Below are positions 11,401-23,368 of a stretch of 64,000 nt of DNA, piece by piece (the first letter of the stretch is position 1; each line of letters opens with the position of its first letter). The DNA comes from Colias croceus (taxonomy: Eukaryota; Arthropoda; Insecta; Lepidoptera; Pieridae). The stretch lies in NCBI RefSeq assembly GCF_905220415.1, contig NC_059549.1, positions 7,750,001 to 7,814,000 on the forward strand. Direction: 5' to 3'. The translations under genes were made by a program, and so were the position numbers. The notes below the pieces were generated by a model. It made no database searches and was not told the origin of the DNA. It worked only from the letters and a program-made list of their open reading frames with translations.

Positions 11401-12556
11401 GACCTTGTTCCAATTATTCACGTATTAGCTTTGGGTTTGTTGTTTTTCGGGCATGCCGCGAATTTCACGATAATAGTTTGTGGAAACAACGGCGGTGCAA
11501 CTTCGACAGAATTGCTCATATTTTCCACGAAGCTTTTTAGGGGAAAGATTCCACGAAAAACATTGTGCATTTTTTAGATTGATAAATAATAATTTATAGA
11601 TTTACATTACATATACGGTTTGCACACTGAAACATGAAACACAAAATAAAGAGAGGTACATTTTATAAAATGGGCATAAACAATAAAAGCTGACAAAAGT
11701 TTTAATACGTTTACAATGCCTTCAAGTTAATAGAATACCAGAATTTTCCTTTTAGTTTGTTTTGTTCAGACAGTAGAGGAAGGTATCGTTTACGGGCTTG
11801 GCTGTATTTTTTAATATTGAAAGCGTTCGTGATCGTGAGTAATTTAAATTGCTAGACAACATATTTTACGTTTTAATATAACTATTGGTATCATTATAAG
11901 ATTAACAATCTGAGCAATTGACATTTATAACACTTTCTGTTTTGAATATAATAGACGAACCGAAGGACGAACCGCATATACAAATATAATAAGTTTCGAA
12001 TTTGGACTTTGGTAGCCAATAATATTTTCAAAAATTTTTTCATTCGATGACTTTTTTAAACTAATAATACTTTATTTTTAAATTATATTTTAAGCTATTG
12101 CGACAAGATATTACTTACTTTGAATTAGGTCGTGTCTTAAGTGTAAATTAGTTAGTAACTTGGCAATCGGTAGCCTAGCCGTCACCCATAAAGCAGTCGT
12201 GGCCTAGTTTTACAATCGTATTGCGTATCTACGCGGCCACTACGGTTTTCGTAGCACCGTAGACATTACCTACGTCTACACCATTGCAAAACTTATAGGT
12301 AAGATGTAAACAAAGATTTTAATCACACATTGAGCTTCGTTGGTGGGATTGTTATATTTGTACAAACATAATTATTGTTCGTAATTCATTGGAAATTACT
12401 AGGATCGAAAATGTTCTGTCCTACCTTTTTGTGGACGTGAATGACGTTAATGTCCTTTAGACGTTAAGGTATAATTATTTATCCAATACAATGGGCAACT
12501 TGCTTAGCATTTCCAAGGAATTACATCGATCGGTCGTCCTTTAATTATATTATAAA
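11401..12556. other. Intergenic, no recognisable gene
   Basis: Nothing coding was recognised. A moderately GC-richer stretch at 12180-12300 has partly self-complementary words (CTACGG/CCGTAG), possibly an old repeat. Confidence 0.4.
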
Positions 12557-12790
12557 CTAGCTTGGCCCCGCGGTTTCATCCACGCGCGTGAATTAGTTTT
12601 TCTTTTTAATTCTAATTTTCTTGTGGGAATAGCAGTATAAAAAATAGCCCAAATTACTCCTTATAACACTGATGTTATATATATAGATAGCTGACTATCT
12701 GTCAGTCAAAATCGGTTCAGCCGTTCCTGAGATTAGCCGGAACAAACAGACAGAGAGACAAAAGTTGTAATACTATTTCGGTATATGTAC
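12557..12790 (-). mobile_element. Helitron-like or related lepidopteran repeat
   Basis: On the minus strand the end reads GAAACCGCGGGGCCAAGCTAG followed by T, with CTAG at 12557-12560. Internally it holds the phrase CGGTTCAGCCGTTCCTGAGA and a CAGACAGAGAGACA run, typical of lepidopteran non-autonomous Helitrons. The 5' boundary near 12790 is uncertain. Confidence 0.5.
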
Positions 12791-13942
12791 CGTGTATACA
12801 TCCACGTGTACTAGTAAGTAAAAAGCGGTTATTTTAATTTTAAAAACAGACACTACAATTTTATTATTGGCATAGATGAATAATATTAACGTTAAATCTA
12901 GGGAACCTTCTATCTACCTTCTATTGAAGAGCCCCCCTCTTAGGCCACATCTCAGCCAACAATGCGACAACTATTATTGACTAATAAAATGAATATTAAA
13001 CCTAAAAAAAAATTGAAGGTGTCATAAATTTTACTAAATATTATATAATTATGATTGAAGAAGAATGAATTGCTTATGGCGCAGGGTTAATTTTTATAAA
13101 AATAATCTACACAACATTTGCGTCATAGTATATAAACAACCTTCATATTATGCAAATGCTTTACCATGCGCTTAAATTCAGTCACCGGTGACAAGTTAAT
13201 TTATGTAATAATTTTTTTTCATACTCAAGCCAACCTCACATCGATTTCACGTTCAACGGAAACATGAAATAAATTTTCATTTAATTGTACGCACATTTAT
13301 TATTAATTATTTAATTATTAATAGCATATTATAATTATTAATAAACTGGTAAATTTTATTCATAAACTTTTTAAAGATTCAAATTAGCTTTCTGGATCTT
13401 TATAATTAATATATTAATTATTTGTATAAAATCACTACATAGTATAAAGCAGAGTCGCTTTATCTGTCCCTACGTCCTTATAATAAATATGCTTAAATCT
13501 TCAAAACTACGTACCTAACGATAAAGTGATTATAGTCCTTTCCACCTAAGATGATTTCTGTGACACATCGATTTTTGACACGTGTAGAGATGTCTTTACT
13601 GAAATCATATCAATTGATTCCGATAATCGATAATATTTTTTATGGAAAGGAAATCGATTTGAATAAAGTACCAAAATTAGTTTTTTCGGCATTTCGCCAA
13701 CAATTAACTAAGGAAACTTAGCAAACAACAGCAACAAAAAGTCAACAATAACAATTACTAGCATTAACAGAATACCACGTAAAGTATCAATATAAAAATG
13801 CAACTTGTATACAAGGCTGACGCACTCGTACAGACGATTGACTCGATTGACAAACGATCACAAGATGGGCGCCGATTATATGATTTTCCAACTCTATGAT
13901 TTTTCAACGATCCATTTCATGTACACGAATTGCGTAGATATT
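12791..13942. other. Intergenic, no recognisable gene
   Basis: AT-rich with many short A/T palindromic words. Nothing coding was recognised. The frame near 13805-13999 runs into the large palindrome that follows. Confidence 0.4.
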
Positions 13943-14561
13943 ATATCCCACCAAAACCATAAATGTAAAAATTGGAGCCGAGTTCAATCGTTGACTTAAT
14001 TTGCCAAAAAAAGGAATGAGATCTAAATGTGTGCCAAGTTCTGCAGACAGTCCAGAAATTTATTTACAAAGATGTATTAAGTTCTTAGGTTGACTGAAAA
14101 CTCAATTGTTTTATTTTCCCTTAGAGAACAATGTTTATTCCAAAATATAACTTTTTTAACTTGAATAATTTAATTATTTTCACAAAGCAAACACCTAATG
14201 ACCTATTGAACCCCATAATTTGATGAGGCTAGTTTTACATACACTGTTTATATTTTGTGAGGTTCTAAAAACTAGCCTCATCAAATTATGGGGTTCAATA
14301 GGTCATTAGTTGTTTGCTTTGTGAAAATAATTAAATTATTCAAGTTAAAAAAGTTATATTTTGGAATAAACATTGTTCTCTAAGGGAAAATAAAACAATT
14401 GAGTTTTCAGTCAACCTAAGAACTTAATACATCTTTGTAAATAAATTTCTGGACTGTCTGCAGAACTTGGCACACATTTAGATCTCATTCCTTTTTTTGG
14501 CAAATTAAGTCAACGATTGAACTCGGCTCCAATTTTTACATTTATGTTTTTGGTGGGATAT
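13943..14561. repeat. Large inverted repeat: 294-bp arms around a 31-bp spacer
   Basis: The left arm (13943-14236) and right arm (14268-14561) are reverse complements of exactly equal length, with only two mismatches noticed by eye (near 13959 and 14191). The spacer is 14237-14267. The arms carry no convincing reading frame. No terminal motif or target duplication was found outside the arms. The near identity implies a recent origin or gene conversion; a folded-read assembly artefact is also possible. If transcribed it would form a long double-stranded RNA hairpin. Confidence 0.9.
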
Positions 14562-15137
14562 CATTACTTTTTGTACAGAAAATTACTCTGCAAATTTGAT
14601 TTACTTTATGAATATAATACTTTTTATATACGATTTTTTTTTATTTTTTCTTGCGGTTTCTCTGTATGGTTTGTTTAGTATTATTTTCTATATTTTCTTG
14701 TATGTTATGAATGTCAGCGCACATTGCCCCGTCATTATCTGCAATTTTTTAAACTCGTTTTCTGTTTAAAAGATTACATGATTTTCTAAACATCCAGTGT
14801 GAATTTGTACACACACTATTACCTACCACTATTACCAAGATGCGAAAAGATCGTTGTAGAAGAATCGTCGCCTTACTCCATGATGTTACGGTATTGCCAT
14901 GACGCGATCTTGAAATTTTACTCTAAACGCGCCTAAAGATGTTTCACTTATATTAATATTACGCAAATGAAATCATTTCGACCCTCGACGAAGCCTTTTC
15001 CATTAGGTACACTGAAATTAAAACTAAACTGAACACTCATAAATAAAGAATAAATAAATGTGAATATGTAAAATTATATAATATTATTTATAACTGTATG
15101 AGCAATATTTTTATTACAATTTTCTTTTATTTTACGT
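14562..15137. other. Intergenic, no recognisable gene
   Basis: AT-rich spacer between the large palindrome and the TTAA-flanked element. No feature was supported. Confidence 0.4.
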
Positions 15138-16086
15138 TTAACACGTTCACTGCGGCACAGAAATATCTGTACTTTCCATTACTGCGTTACGGGTCGTTTT
15201 AAACCTTGTCCTATACCAGATATTGTGGCGGCACGAGGCATATTAAACCCCACCGCCCGTAGGAGACCAAAATCGTTTTTTTGGCGCCAAATAAGACAAA
15301 GTGTGCGGCTTTTGTCGTGATTATTATTAACAATGAGTTCCTTAACCTAAATCTAGCGTCGCCCGTGGTTAGATTAGTTAGTTTAGATTCTAGAGGTAAA
15401 ATAAAATGTGGGGTCTGATGTACCCCATACCGCACTGAACAATAGCAGTTTTTCATATAATTTAGTGATGGGAAAAGAAATATCGATTTTATTTAATTGT
15501 ATTTATTTATCAAACTTATGGATGTTTTTCATTAAAACAGGCCAAACAATAATAGTTGATTCAATGAACAAACACACTAATAGTAATCATGATTATGAAC
15601 CTATTTGAAGAAAGTTACTCAACATGTCACATTCACGATTCTATTAACGATATTTATTATAACGAGTAATTAGGATGTTTGAAAATTACCTATATCCACA
15701 TTCAAGTCCTTCTTTGTAAAAGCTTCAATAAGTTGTTCCACAAATAGTCTCGAATGCGTTACACAACACTAACCGCGTGAAGCTAGCTTAGGGTGCGGTA
15801 CGAGGTGCGTGGTGGTACGAGGTGTTCGCAACCTCGTTCCGCACTGTGTTAGAATTTTTATTTTTTCAGTGCGGCACGAGGTCTAAGAAACCCGGTATTA
15901 AGGTCGGTATACCATTGAACTAGGAATCAATAGCACATCTCAGATGTATAGATATCACTTTCCTACACTGAACCAGATGGAAGTTATGCCTCCCGCACGA
16001 CAGAGAAGTTTAAGTTTTTTCCTACCGCTATAACGACGAGACACGGACAGGGTGTTTCAAGCCCTGTTTCGCAGCTAACGTGTTAA
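15138..16086. mobile_element. Non-autonomous DNA transposon flanked by TTAA (piggyBac-like)
   Basis: The two ends are inverted: TTAACACGTTCACTGCG at 15138, and, on the reverse strand from 16086, TTAACACGTTAGCTGCG (two differences in 17). Each begins with TTAA, the target-site duplication of piggyBac-type elements. The ~0.95-kb interior has no transposase frame. It repeats GGCACGAGG/GGTACGAGG words at both subterminal regions. TIR plus TTAA supports the class; the family is inferred. Confidence 0.6.
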
Positions 16087-18641
16087 TAACAGTTTTGAAT
16101 AAAGAAATCATGCAATCGAAGTAATCCGCCCTAGCGATACTAGCGCGAGTGAGTGTGATGTCAGAGGCGCATCGAATCTACAGATGTTTCGCGCTAAAAT
16201 ATGTAAACTTCAATAATATATATCTCAGTCATTTATCGATGGATTTCAAAATTTTTTTCGGCCACTGACTAGTTTTGATCTATTTTTTAAGACTAGTAAG
16301 GTGAATATACAATTTTCTATTTTTTTAAACTTTTCCATTTTTCCATACAAACAAAATTAATGTCATTGAAAAAAAAATTAAATACAAATAAATTCAGTAT
16401 TTTCTGATTTTTTCCTTTGTATACTCACTATTACCTAGTTGATTACAAAATTTGAACTTTCTAGGTCATCTGGAAGTGGGTTAGGTTTTGTATATGTCTA
16501 TAAGTCAGTCAGTCTTAAAAATTGCGATTTTTGGATATTAATATCTACGCAACTGTTTAACCTGTATTTATGAAATTTAAGGTTCTTGTTTATCTTGAGG
16601 TCCTCTTGATATGTACCAAATTTGGTTTATTTAACTTAAATAGTTTTCGAGTTATAAGGGGGTGAAAAGTGGCTCGAAATGGTTCGTGTAAATATACACA
16701 CGGCTGCTGCTCGCCAGTTCTCTTCGCTTGAACTCGGCTTGACACGCTGCCGCGTGTCTAGATTTTTGTGTTCTTTTATTTTATTTTTCATTATATTAAA
16801 CTAAACAATACTGTTTTTGATTTATAAGCTTAAGATGTTTCATTTTTAAATTTTTTGTATTAATGCCGCCATAAATTAAAAATATTATGCACTAAAATTA
16901 TTTTGGGGTTTTAAACATAAAATACGTAATTCGGAACACGATGAAGTGTCACAGGAATCATCATAGCTGAAAAGGACTATAAAAAGGAAGTTTTTAATAT
17001 GTAAATAATTTAATAGGTTTTGGACAAAGCGGGCGAAGCCGCAGTCGGGGAGCTAGTATTTTACTATAGCAAAAATTATAGTTATTTACAAGTACTAGTT
17101 ATTTTATGCAGTACCTACTTATATGTACCTGTGTATAGGAATGAGTTAATTTATAAAATATATAGAGCGTTAAAAATAAGTTACAGAACAAATATCGCAA
17201 ATATGCTAATTGGATCATGAGATAATTTATTATTCTCTTCTGACGTAGAGATTTCTAATAAGCTGAAGAATTAAGATTATATTATCATAATATTATGTAG
17301 GTTCTCAGTCATTACATAAGTTTATAAATAAGCTTATTTGTCAATTTGCGCATAAATAGGCTTCGTATTAACTTCCTATAGTTATTAGCTGATTAAATTC
17401 TACTGTCGTTAAGAGTTTCTTTGTATTATTACATTCCTTTATAGGTAATGGGTTCTGATAATTGAAATCCTATGGTGACGAAAGAGACAATAACGATACC
17501 CATACAATCTAGAATAGTAGACATGGTGTAGACAGTAGAGTGAAGACATTAGATTAGAAAATTAGAGCTTAGATTTTAATACTACAAAAATAATTTACTT
17601 CTGAGTTTGTATAGATTTAAAATACAAAATCATGGTTTTAAATGTCAATGCCTCCTGAAATTCAATCCATATTGCCGCCCACATGTTTGTTTGTTTGATT
17701 AAATCGAGTGGTGTTCCCCGGCAAACACCACAACGATAGAAATATAAACATTGTTTATTCGTTGTCTTTGTATCTGATTGGTTTGGCAACATGCCAATAA
17801 TTTTCTTGAGAACATAAATTTCACACATTGCTATTTATATCTTTTAAACAATTTATATTTTGTATGAAGTAAGGCATGTTAATTCTTCAAGAGTACCTAC
17901 TCCGTATTATTATTTAAATTCCAAAGTTCGTTCTATGTAGGTATTCTATATAGATAGGAATACGCTAAACTTGACAAGGATCAATAAAACTCCTCATCTA
18001 CAAACACAATATCACCGCGTTATCTCTTTATTTGTCTCAATTCGTTAGGATTGCTTACGCAAGTTACTTTTGGCGTAACTGAAACTCAAGAAAAGTAATT
18101 TAGTTTATGTATTTATGTCTTTGCCTCAGGTATGCCTCAGGTGTGTCACACGTACCTATATCTTGAATATTTTATAGATCTGAAGATGTGTTCATTTAAG
18201 ATCATCATAGGTTATATACCTAGGTATACTTAATTATTTTTACATTTACTACCCTAATTTTTATTGATATTTGTTTAATTTTTTGGAGATTCGAGTACCT
18301 ATCACCATTTTAATCCACATGATGGATATTTTATAACACAATAATATAGTATGTATAATGGAGACATGTCAATAATTTAAAAGAGAGAAGTGAGTCTCTA
18401 TTACCTTTTTACCCACCTTGTAAAAATAATTTTTATCACCAGAACAAAAAACCTTATGGTCAAATGTACGTTTTGAATGTATCCAAACGATAAACCATAA
18501 TTTCATTACCACCCCTTTGAAGGACAGAGGTGCTCGAAGTTCGTATCTTCCCTGAATTTTGGTATGATCATTGATCATATCTATACGACTGTAGTCATGG
18601 TAAAACAATTTCAAATAGATCGCGATAATTAATTTGGTATA
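16087..18641. other. Intergenic with repeat fragments
   Basis: No recognisable gene. A Helitron-like 3' end, GGGCGAAGCCGCAGTCGGGG then AGCTAG before T, lies at 17028-17056. The preceding ~600 bp (16480-17020), with phrases such as GTTTTCGAGTTATAAGGGGG, probably belongs to that or another repeat. Short frames near 17020-17220, 17595-17828 and 18369-18614 show no recognisable features. Confidence 0.45.
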
Positions 18642-18850
18642 TCTATACTAATATTATAAAGCTGAAGAGTTTGATTGTTTGTTTGTTCGTTTGTCGTTGA
18701 ACGCGCTAATCTCAGGAACTACTGGTACGATTCGAAAAATTCTTTCGGTGTTAGATAGCCCATTTATCGAGGAAGGCTATAGGCTATATATCATCACGCT
18801 AAGACCAACAGGAGCGGAGCAATGCGGGGGAAACCGCGGGGAACAGCTAG
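18642..18850 (+). mobile_element. Lep1-like non-autonomous Helitron, complete
   Basis: Begins TCTATACTAATATTATAAAG after an A, and ends GGGGAACAGCTAG before a T. A short GCGG/CCGC stem lies within about 15 bp of the 3' end. The internal phrase AACGCGCTAATCTCAGGAAC is the common lepidopteran Helitron signature. It is 209 bp with no coding content. Fragments of the same family occur at 9054, 29880, 33900 and 54480. Confidence 0.85.
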
Positions 18851-20236
18851 TAATATAAAATATTGTAATAAATGCCTTGTTTTCATGATTAGATAATAGA
18901 TAGGTACATACTTATTAAAAAAAAATATAAAAAATATATTATAATAAAAAATGTATTTTGAACTGGACAAGAAAATTTTCATGTCATTATTCTTCTTAAA
19001 TATTTATAAAATGATTTTTTTTAATTAATTGTAAGAAATACGTTTTCGTTAGATATTTGATTTTATGAGTTAATACTAATTTTGATTTATGTAGAATCAA
19101 TAATGGAACGAACTAAATGTACCGAGGTGATCGTTAAATTCTCTCGTGTCCGATGTCCCTGACCAACGACCATGTTCAATAAAGTTTTACGATTCCTAAT
19201 AACTCGTGTTATAGCAGCCTTCGAAATCTTATCAAATACTTCAAACATATATCTGTATGAACTTTCGGTATTTTAAAGTTTGCATCATATTGGATTTGCA
19301 AAATACGTTTCGCTCACTAATAAAATTTTTATTCGCCAACAGATTTAACAAACATAAAAGCAGAGCGCCATTTTCTATTAAATAGCTTCGATATTGGATC
19401 AAAACGTAGTTGTTATTAGAATACTTGCATAAGATAAGTAAGTAGCTCTACTGGCTACTTTACTATGAGGCATTTAAATAACGTTTACCACTGAAATCTC
19501 TGGATTTTTTTTTTGCTGTTAATAATTCCATCGTATCCATAGAAGTTACAATTTGAAATAAATTCATGATTGCTCTAACTTCTATTAATTTAACCTAGTT
19601 ACTCGATTTATAGGTTTTCATTGTAAACCATAATGGTTTTATAAACACGAATCCATACTCCAAACACGATTCATGTATATTATGGCAGTAATTACAAGCT
19701 GAATCGATTTACCATTATATTGTCTATCATTTGTTTATCTTTTTTATTATCAATGAATTTTCATCGAGTTTCAACACGATCGTAAATTTTGTTTACCTTC
19801 GGCGTAGCGTGGTTACCTGTAGATACCTACGAAAATTCTCCAAGTATACTTTATTTCAGGGAAGGTTTTGGTAACAACTATCTGCCAAACATAACATAAC
19901 GTATAACCATTGAGGTTATGAATTGCAATAAAATCTACATCAAAAATGGTGTTGTTTAATAGCCTATGTAGGTACTTTGGTATATATTACATAACTGGAG
20001 AATGTTCCTTCGATTGCTTTGCAAATTTCAATACACCGAATTCTCAGAATAATGCAATCATTATTAGTTATATCGCAGTATCAACCATAATGACTAAAAT
20101 ACCATTATCACCACAGCTCCAACTTTTAAATTGTAAAATTCAATATTTGCAAAGTAAATCGATCTACTATAATTTTATGTAGTAGTAACTATATACACCA
20201 ACCTAGGTTAAGTGTTGACAGAAAATTTAGCCCTAA
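18851..20236. other. Intergenic, no recognisable gene
   Basis: AT-rich. Includes a frame at 19946-20182 without recognisable features, immediately upstream of the LINE. It could be part of that element's 5' sequence, but this is not supported. Confidence 0.35.
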
Positions 20237-23200
20237 GCTAGATTTAAACTAGTATGTAAGACAACAGCTAAGCAGCCTTTTTCCATTGTACATCAAAATA
20301 TTCAAGGCTTGGCTAGCAAATTATTAGAAATAGAATTATTCTTAAATCATTATAGTATTAAAGTTTTTTGTGTAACAGAACATTGGCTTAAACAATGTCA
20401 GTTGTTAATAAATGTTGATAATTATGAGTTAAAAAGTATATACTTTAGGAAACATGCTATTCATGGAGGTTCTCTTATTTTTGTACACAATAGTGTAAAA
20501 TGCAAAGAACGAACTGACATTGTTAGTCTATCTGTAGAACGCACCATTGAACTGTCCTGTGTTGAACTTGAGCGTTACATTATTGTTTGCGTTTATAGGC
20601 CTCCTTCCAGTGACTATAATATGTTTGAGACAGTCATGGAAGAAATATTAAAGCGTTTGAGCAGAAGTGAAAAGAAGGTTATAGTATGTGGAGACTTTAA
20701 TATTGATTTACTTTCACACACACAAACGGCAACACGAATAGTTAATTTATTTCAATCATTTAATTTACATAAACTTTTTGATGAACCCACACGAATTACA
20801 CCTAGTTCTGCAACTTGTATTGATAATGTTTACTGTGATTGTAACTTTTTAGAAAAAAATATTCTCAATACACTGACTTCGGATCACTGTGGCCAGAAAG
20901 TAGTTTTTGAATGGGATTGCATACCTACATTTAAAAGAATTAATGTTAGGCCTATAACTAAAAAAGGCATTCATAAATTTAGAGATAATATTAATAATAA
21001 ATTGCCTGGCCTGAATGATCAATCCTTTCATAATAATCCTTGTGAAATGTTTACAAATCTTTTTAATTTAATTCATAATGAGTTTGAAAAAATCTTTAAA
21101 GTTAAATCTTTAAGTATTACCAAGGATTTACCATTTAGCCAATGGGCAACACCTAGTATACACAGATGCAGGAATGTTTTATATGAGTTATATGGCATGA
21201 AGCAATATAACAAAGACATGTCATTTCTTAGTTATGTTAGAAATTATTCAAAAACTTTTAAAAAAGTTTGTTTCACTGCCAAGTGCTTGTATGTCAGAGA
21301 TAAAATACGCAACTCTGATAACAAAGTTAAAACGGTTTGGTCAATTATTAATGGTGAAATGGGCAAAAGCCAATCAAATAGTACCATAAAACTTGTTAAT
21401 GCTGGTAGGGTCATTGACAAAAGTGCTGATGTTGCGCTTGCTTTTGAAGATTTTTTTAGTAGTGTCCCTGTTAGTATTACCGAAAAATTAAATTCGTCAT
21501 CAGCGCTTGCGGAGTCCTACTTGAGGGACCATGTTGCTGAGTGTAATGTATTATTTGAATTGCGACATGTGACTGCAGAGGAAATTGTTAAAACTTTTAA
21601 AACATTAAACTTAAAAAAAACATGTGATCTCTGGGGAATGTCTGTAAATTTAGTAAATAATATTATAGAAAACATTGCCAACCACTTAGCGTTTATATTT
21701 AATCAATGTTGTGACTGTGGTATATTCCCTGATTTATTAAAGTTAAGTAAAGTAATTCCTTTATTTAAAAGTGGTGACCAGGAAGACTGTAATAACTATA
21801 GGCCAATTTCCATTTTACCAACTTTGAGCAAAGTCTTCGAGAAATTAATTTTAAACCAATTATGTAGTCATTTTGTATCAAATGGTTTACTGCACGCCAA
21901 ACAGTTTGGTTTCACAAAGGGGCGCTCTACTACTGATGCTGGAATAGCTCTTTTGTCACATATATATAAAGCATGGGAAAATTCAAAGAATGCTTTAGGG
22001 ATATTCTGTGACCTTTCTAAGGCTTTTGACTGTGTAGAACATACCACTCTATTACGGAAACTAAATTTTTATGGTATTAAAGGTTTATCTCAGGACCTCA
22101 TAGCTTCATATCTTCAGAACAGGGTACAAACCGTTGTTGTTAATGGAGAGAAATCTCGCGGTGCGCCGATTAACATAGGTGTTCCGCAGGGATCTATCTT
22201 AGGACCGTTTTTGTTCTTAGTATATATTAATGACCTACCTTATTATTTGCAGGGTATGTGTGAAATAGTACTGTTTGCAGATGATACCTCATTAATATTT
22301 AATGTGGATAGACATGACTCAAACGTTGACGAAGTAAACTCTGCTCTTTTACGCATATCCAATTGGTTCACTGCTAATAATTTATTATTAAATGCAAAAA
22401 AAACAAATTGTGTAGAATTTATCCTTCCAAATGTAAAAAAGGTAAAAAGGGATATTATTTTAAACGGGGAGGTATTATACCCTGTGGATTCTACTGTTTT
22501 TCTTGGATTGACACTAGATGAGAAGTTACAATGGGGGGCCCATGTTGCCGCCACCGCTGCTAAGCTTAGTTCAGCTGCATATGCAGTTCGAAGAATAAGG
22601 CATCTCACCGATGTAGACACGGCTAGATTGGTTTATTTTAGCTACTTTCATAGCATTATGTCCTATGGAATTCTTCTATGGGGCAGGGCTGCAGATATTG
22701 AAACTATATTTATATTACAGAAAAGAGCCATACGCTCTATATATAATTTACGTGCTAGGGACTCACTAAGAGATCTCTTTAAGAATACTGGTATCCTCAC
22801 TGTACCATCACAGTATATATTTAATAATATTTTATATGTACACAAAAACGCAGACTTACACACAAGAGTAGGAGATAGACACTGTTATGGCACAAGGAAC
22901 AGAAATAAAATTGAAATGCCATTTTACCGGTTAGCTAAAGTTAAAAATTCATTTATGGGTCAAGGTATACTTTTTTACAACAAAATTCCTCATAGTATTA
23001 AAGAGTTTAGTAGTGCTAAATTTAAGAATTATGTAAAAAACGTCTTAGTTCAGAGAGCCTATTACAGCATTAAGGAATATATGGAAGATAAAAACCCATG
23101 GAGGGTTGTCGCGTGAGAACCGCAGGACAGTTCTTTGGCATATTATGATAATATATACGTACGGTTACTTACAAATTTTGTAAAATTAAATTGTAATACT

Positions 23201-23368
23201 GAAATGATTTAAAAGAGCAACTATGGAGTTTCTTGCCGATTCTTCTCCATAGATACTGCTTTCCGAATCGGTGGTAAATGATAAAAATATGTATTGACGT
23301 TTCAAAAGTGCTTCTCGAAGAAGTCTAATTGAATAAATAAATGTTTGAGTTTGAGTTTTGAGTTTAAA
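20237..23368 (+). mobile_element. CR1/jockey-type LINE with intact ORF2
   Basis: A non-LTR retrotransposon copy. The ORF2 frame is open from just after a TAA at 20234-20236, with no in-frame ATG upstream of the endonuclease region, so the copy is probably 5'-truncated near the start of ORF2 and no ORF1 is seen. The 3' UTR follows the stop at 23116 and ends in TCTAATTGAATAAATAAATG and a short TTTGAG tandem tail, the usual 3' end of this lepidopteran group as remembered. No target duplication was assigned. Confidence 0.85.
20309..23116 (+). CDS. LINE ORF2: APE-type endonuclease plus reverse transcriptase
   Basis: Would nick chromosomal DNA and copy the element's RNA into the genome. 935 residues from the TTG at 20309; the frame stays open upstream to 20237, with HQNIQGLASK marking the start of the endonuclease. 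Endonuclease motifs include TEHWL, VYRPPSSDYNMF, CGDFNIDL and SDHCGQ (within residues 1-200). Reverse transcriptase motifs in order: NNYRPISILPTLSKVFEK, FGFTKGRSTTDAG, FCDLSKAFDCV, GVPQGSILGPFLFLVYINDL and FADDTSLIF with the catalytic ADD near residue 656. The C-terminus resembles other CR1/jockey elements. There are no stops or frameshifts, so the copy is young or recently inserted, but lacking a start codon and ORF1 it is probably not autonomous. Confidence 0.9.
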   Translation: MASKLLEIELFLNHYSIKVFCVTEHWLKQCQLLINVDNYELKSIYFRKHAIHGGSLIFVHNSVKCKERTDIVSLSVERTIELSCVELERYIIVCVYRPPSSDYNMFETVMEEILKRLSRSEKKVIVCGDFNIDLLSHTQTATRIVNLFQSFNLHKLFDEPTRITPSSATCIDNVYCDCNFLEKNILNTLTSDHCGQKVVFEWDCIPTFKRINVRPITKKGIHKFRDNINNKLPGLNDQSFHNNPCEMFTNLFNLIHNEFEKIFKVKSLSITKDLPFSQWATPSIHRCRNVLYELYGMKQYNKDMSFLSYVRNYSKTFKKVCFTAKCLYVRDKIRNSDNKVKTVWSIINGEMGKSQSNSTIKLVNAGRVIDKSADVALAFEDFFSSVPVSITEKLNSSSALAESYLRDHVAECNVLFELRHVTAEEIVKTFKTLNLKKTCDLWGMSVNLVNNIIENIANHLAFIFNQCCDCGIFPDLLKLSKVIPLFKSGDQEDCNNYRPISILPTLSKVFEKLILNQLCSHFVSNGLLHAKQFGFTKGRSTTDAGIALLSHIYKAWENSKNALGIFCDLSKAFDCVEHTTLLRKLNFYGIKGLSQDLIASYLQNRVQTVVVNGEKSRGAPINIGVPQGSILGPFLFLVYINDLPYYLQGMCEIVLFADDTSLIFNVDRHDSNVDEVNSALLRISNWFTANNLLLNAKKTNCVEFILPNVKKVKRDIILNGEVLYPVDSTVFLGLTLDEKLQWGAHVAATAAKLSSAAYAVRRIRHLTDVDTARLVYFSYFHSIMSYGILLWGRAADIETIFILQKRAIRSIYNLRARDSLRDLFKNTGILTVPSQYIFNNILYVHKNADLHTRVGDRHCYGTRNRNKIEMPFYRLAKVKNSFMGQGILFYNKIPHSIKEFSSAKFKNYVKNVLVQRAYYSIKEYMEDKNPWRVVA

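Noticed and set aside
22243..22863. Reverse-strand frames within the LINE ORF2
   Set aside because: Shadows of a well-supported coding frame carrying RT motifs.
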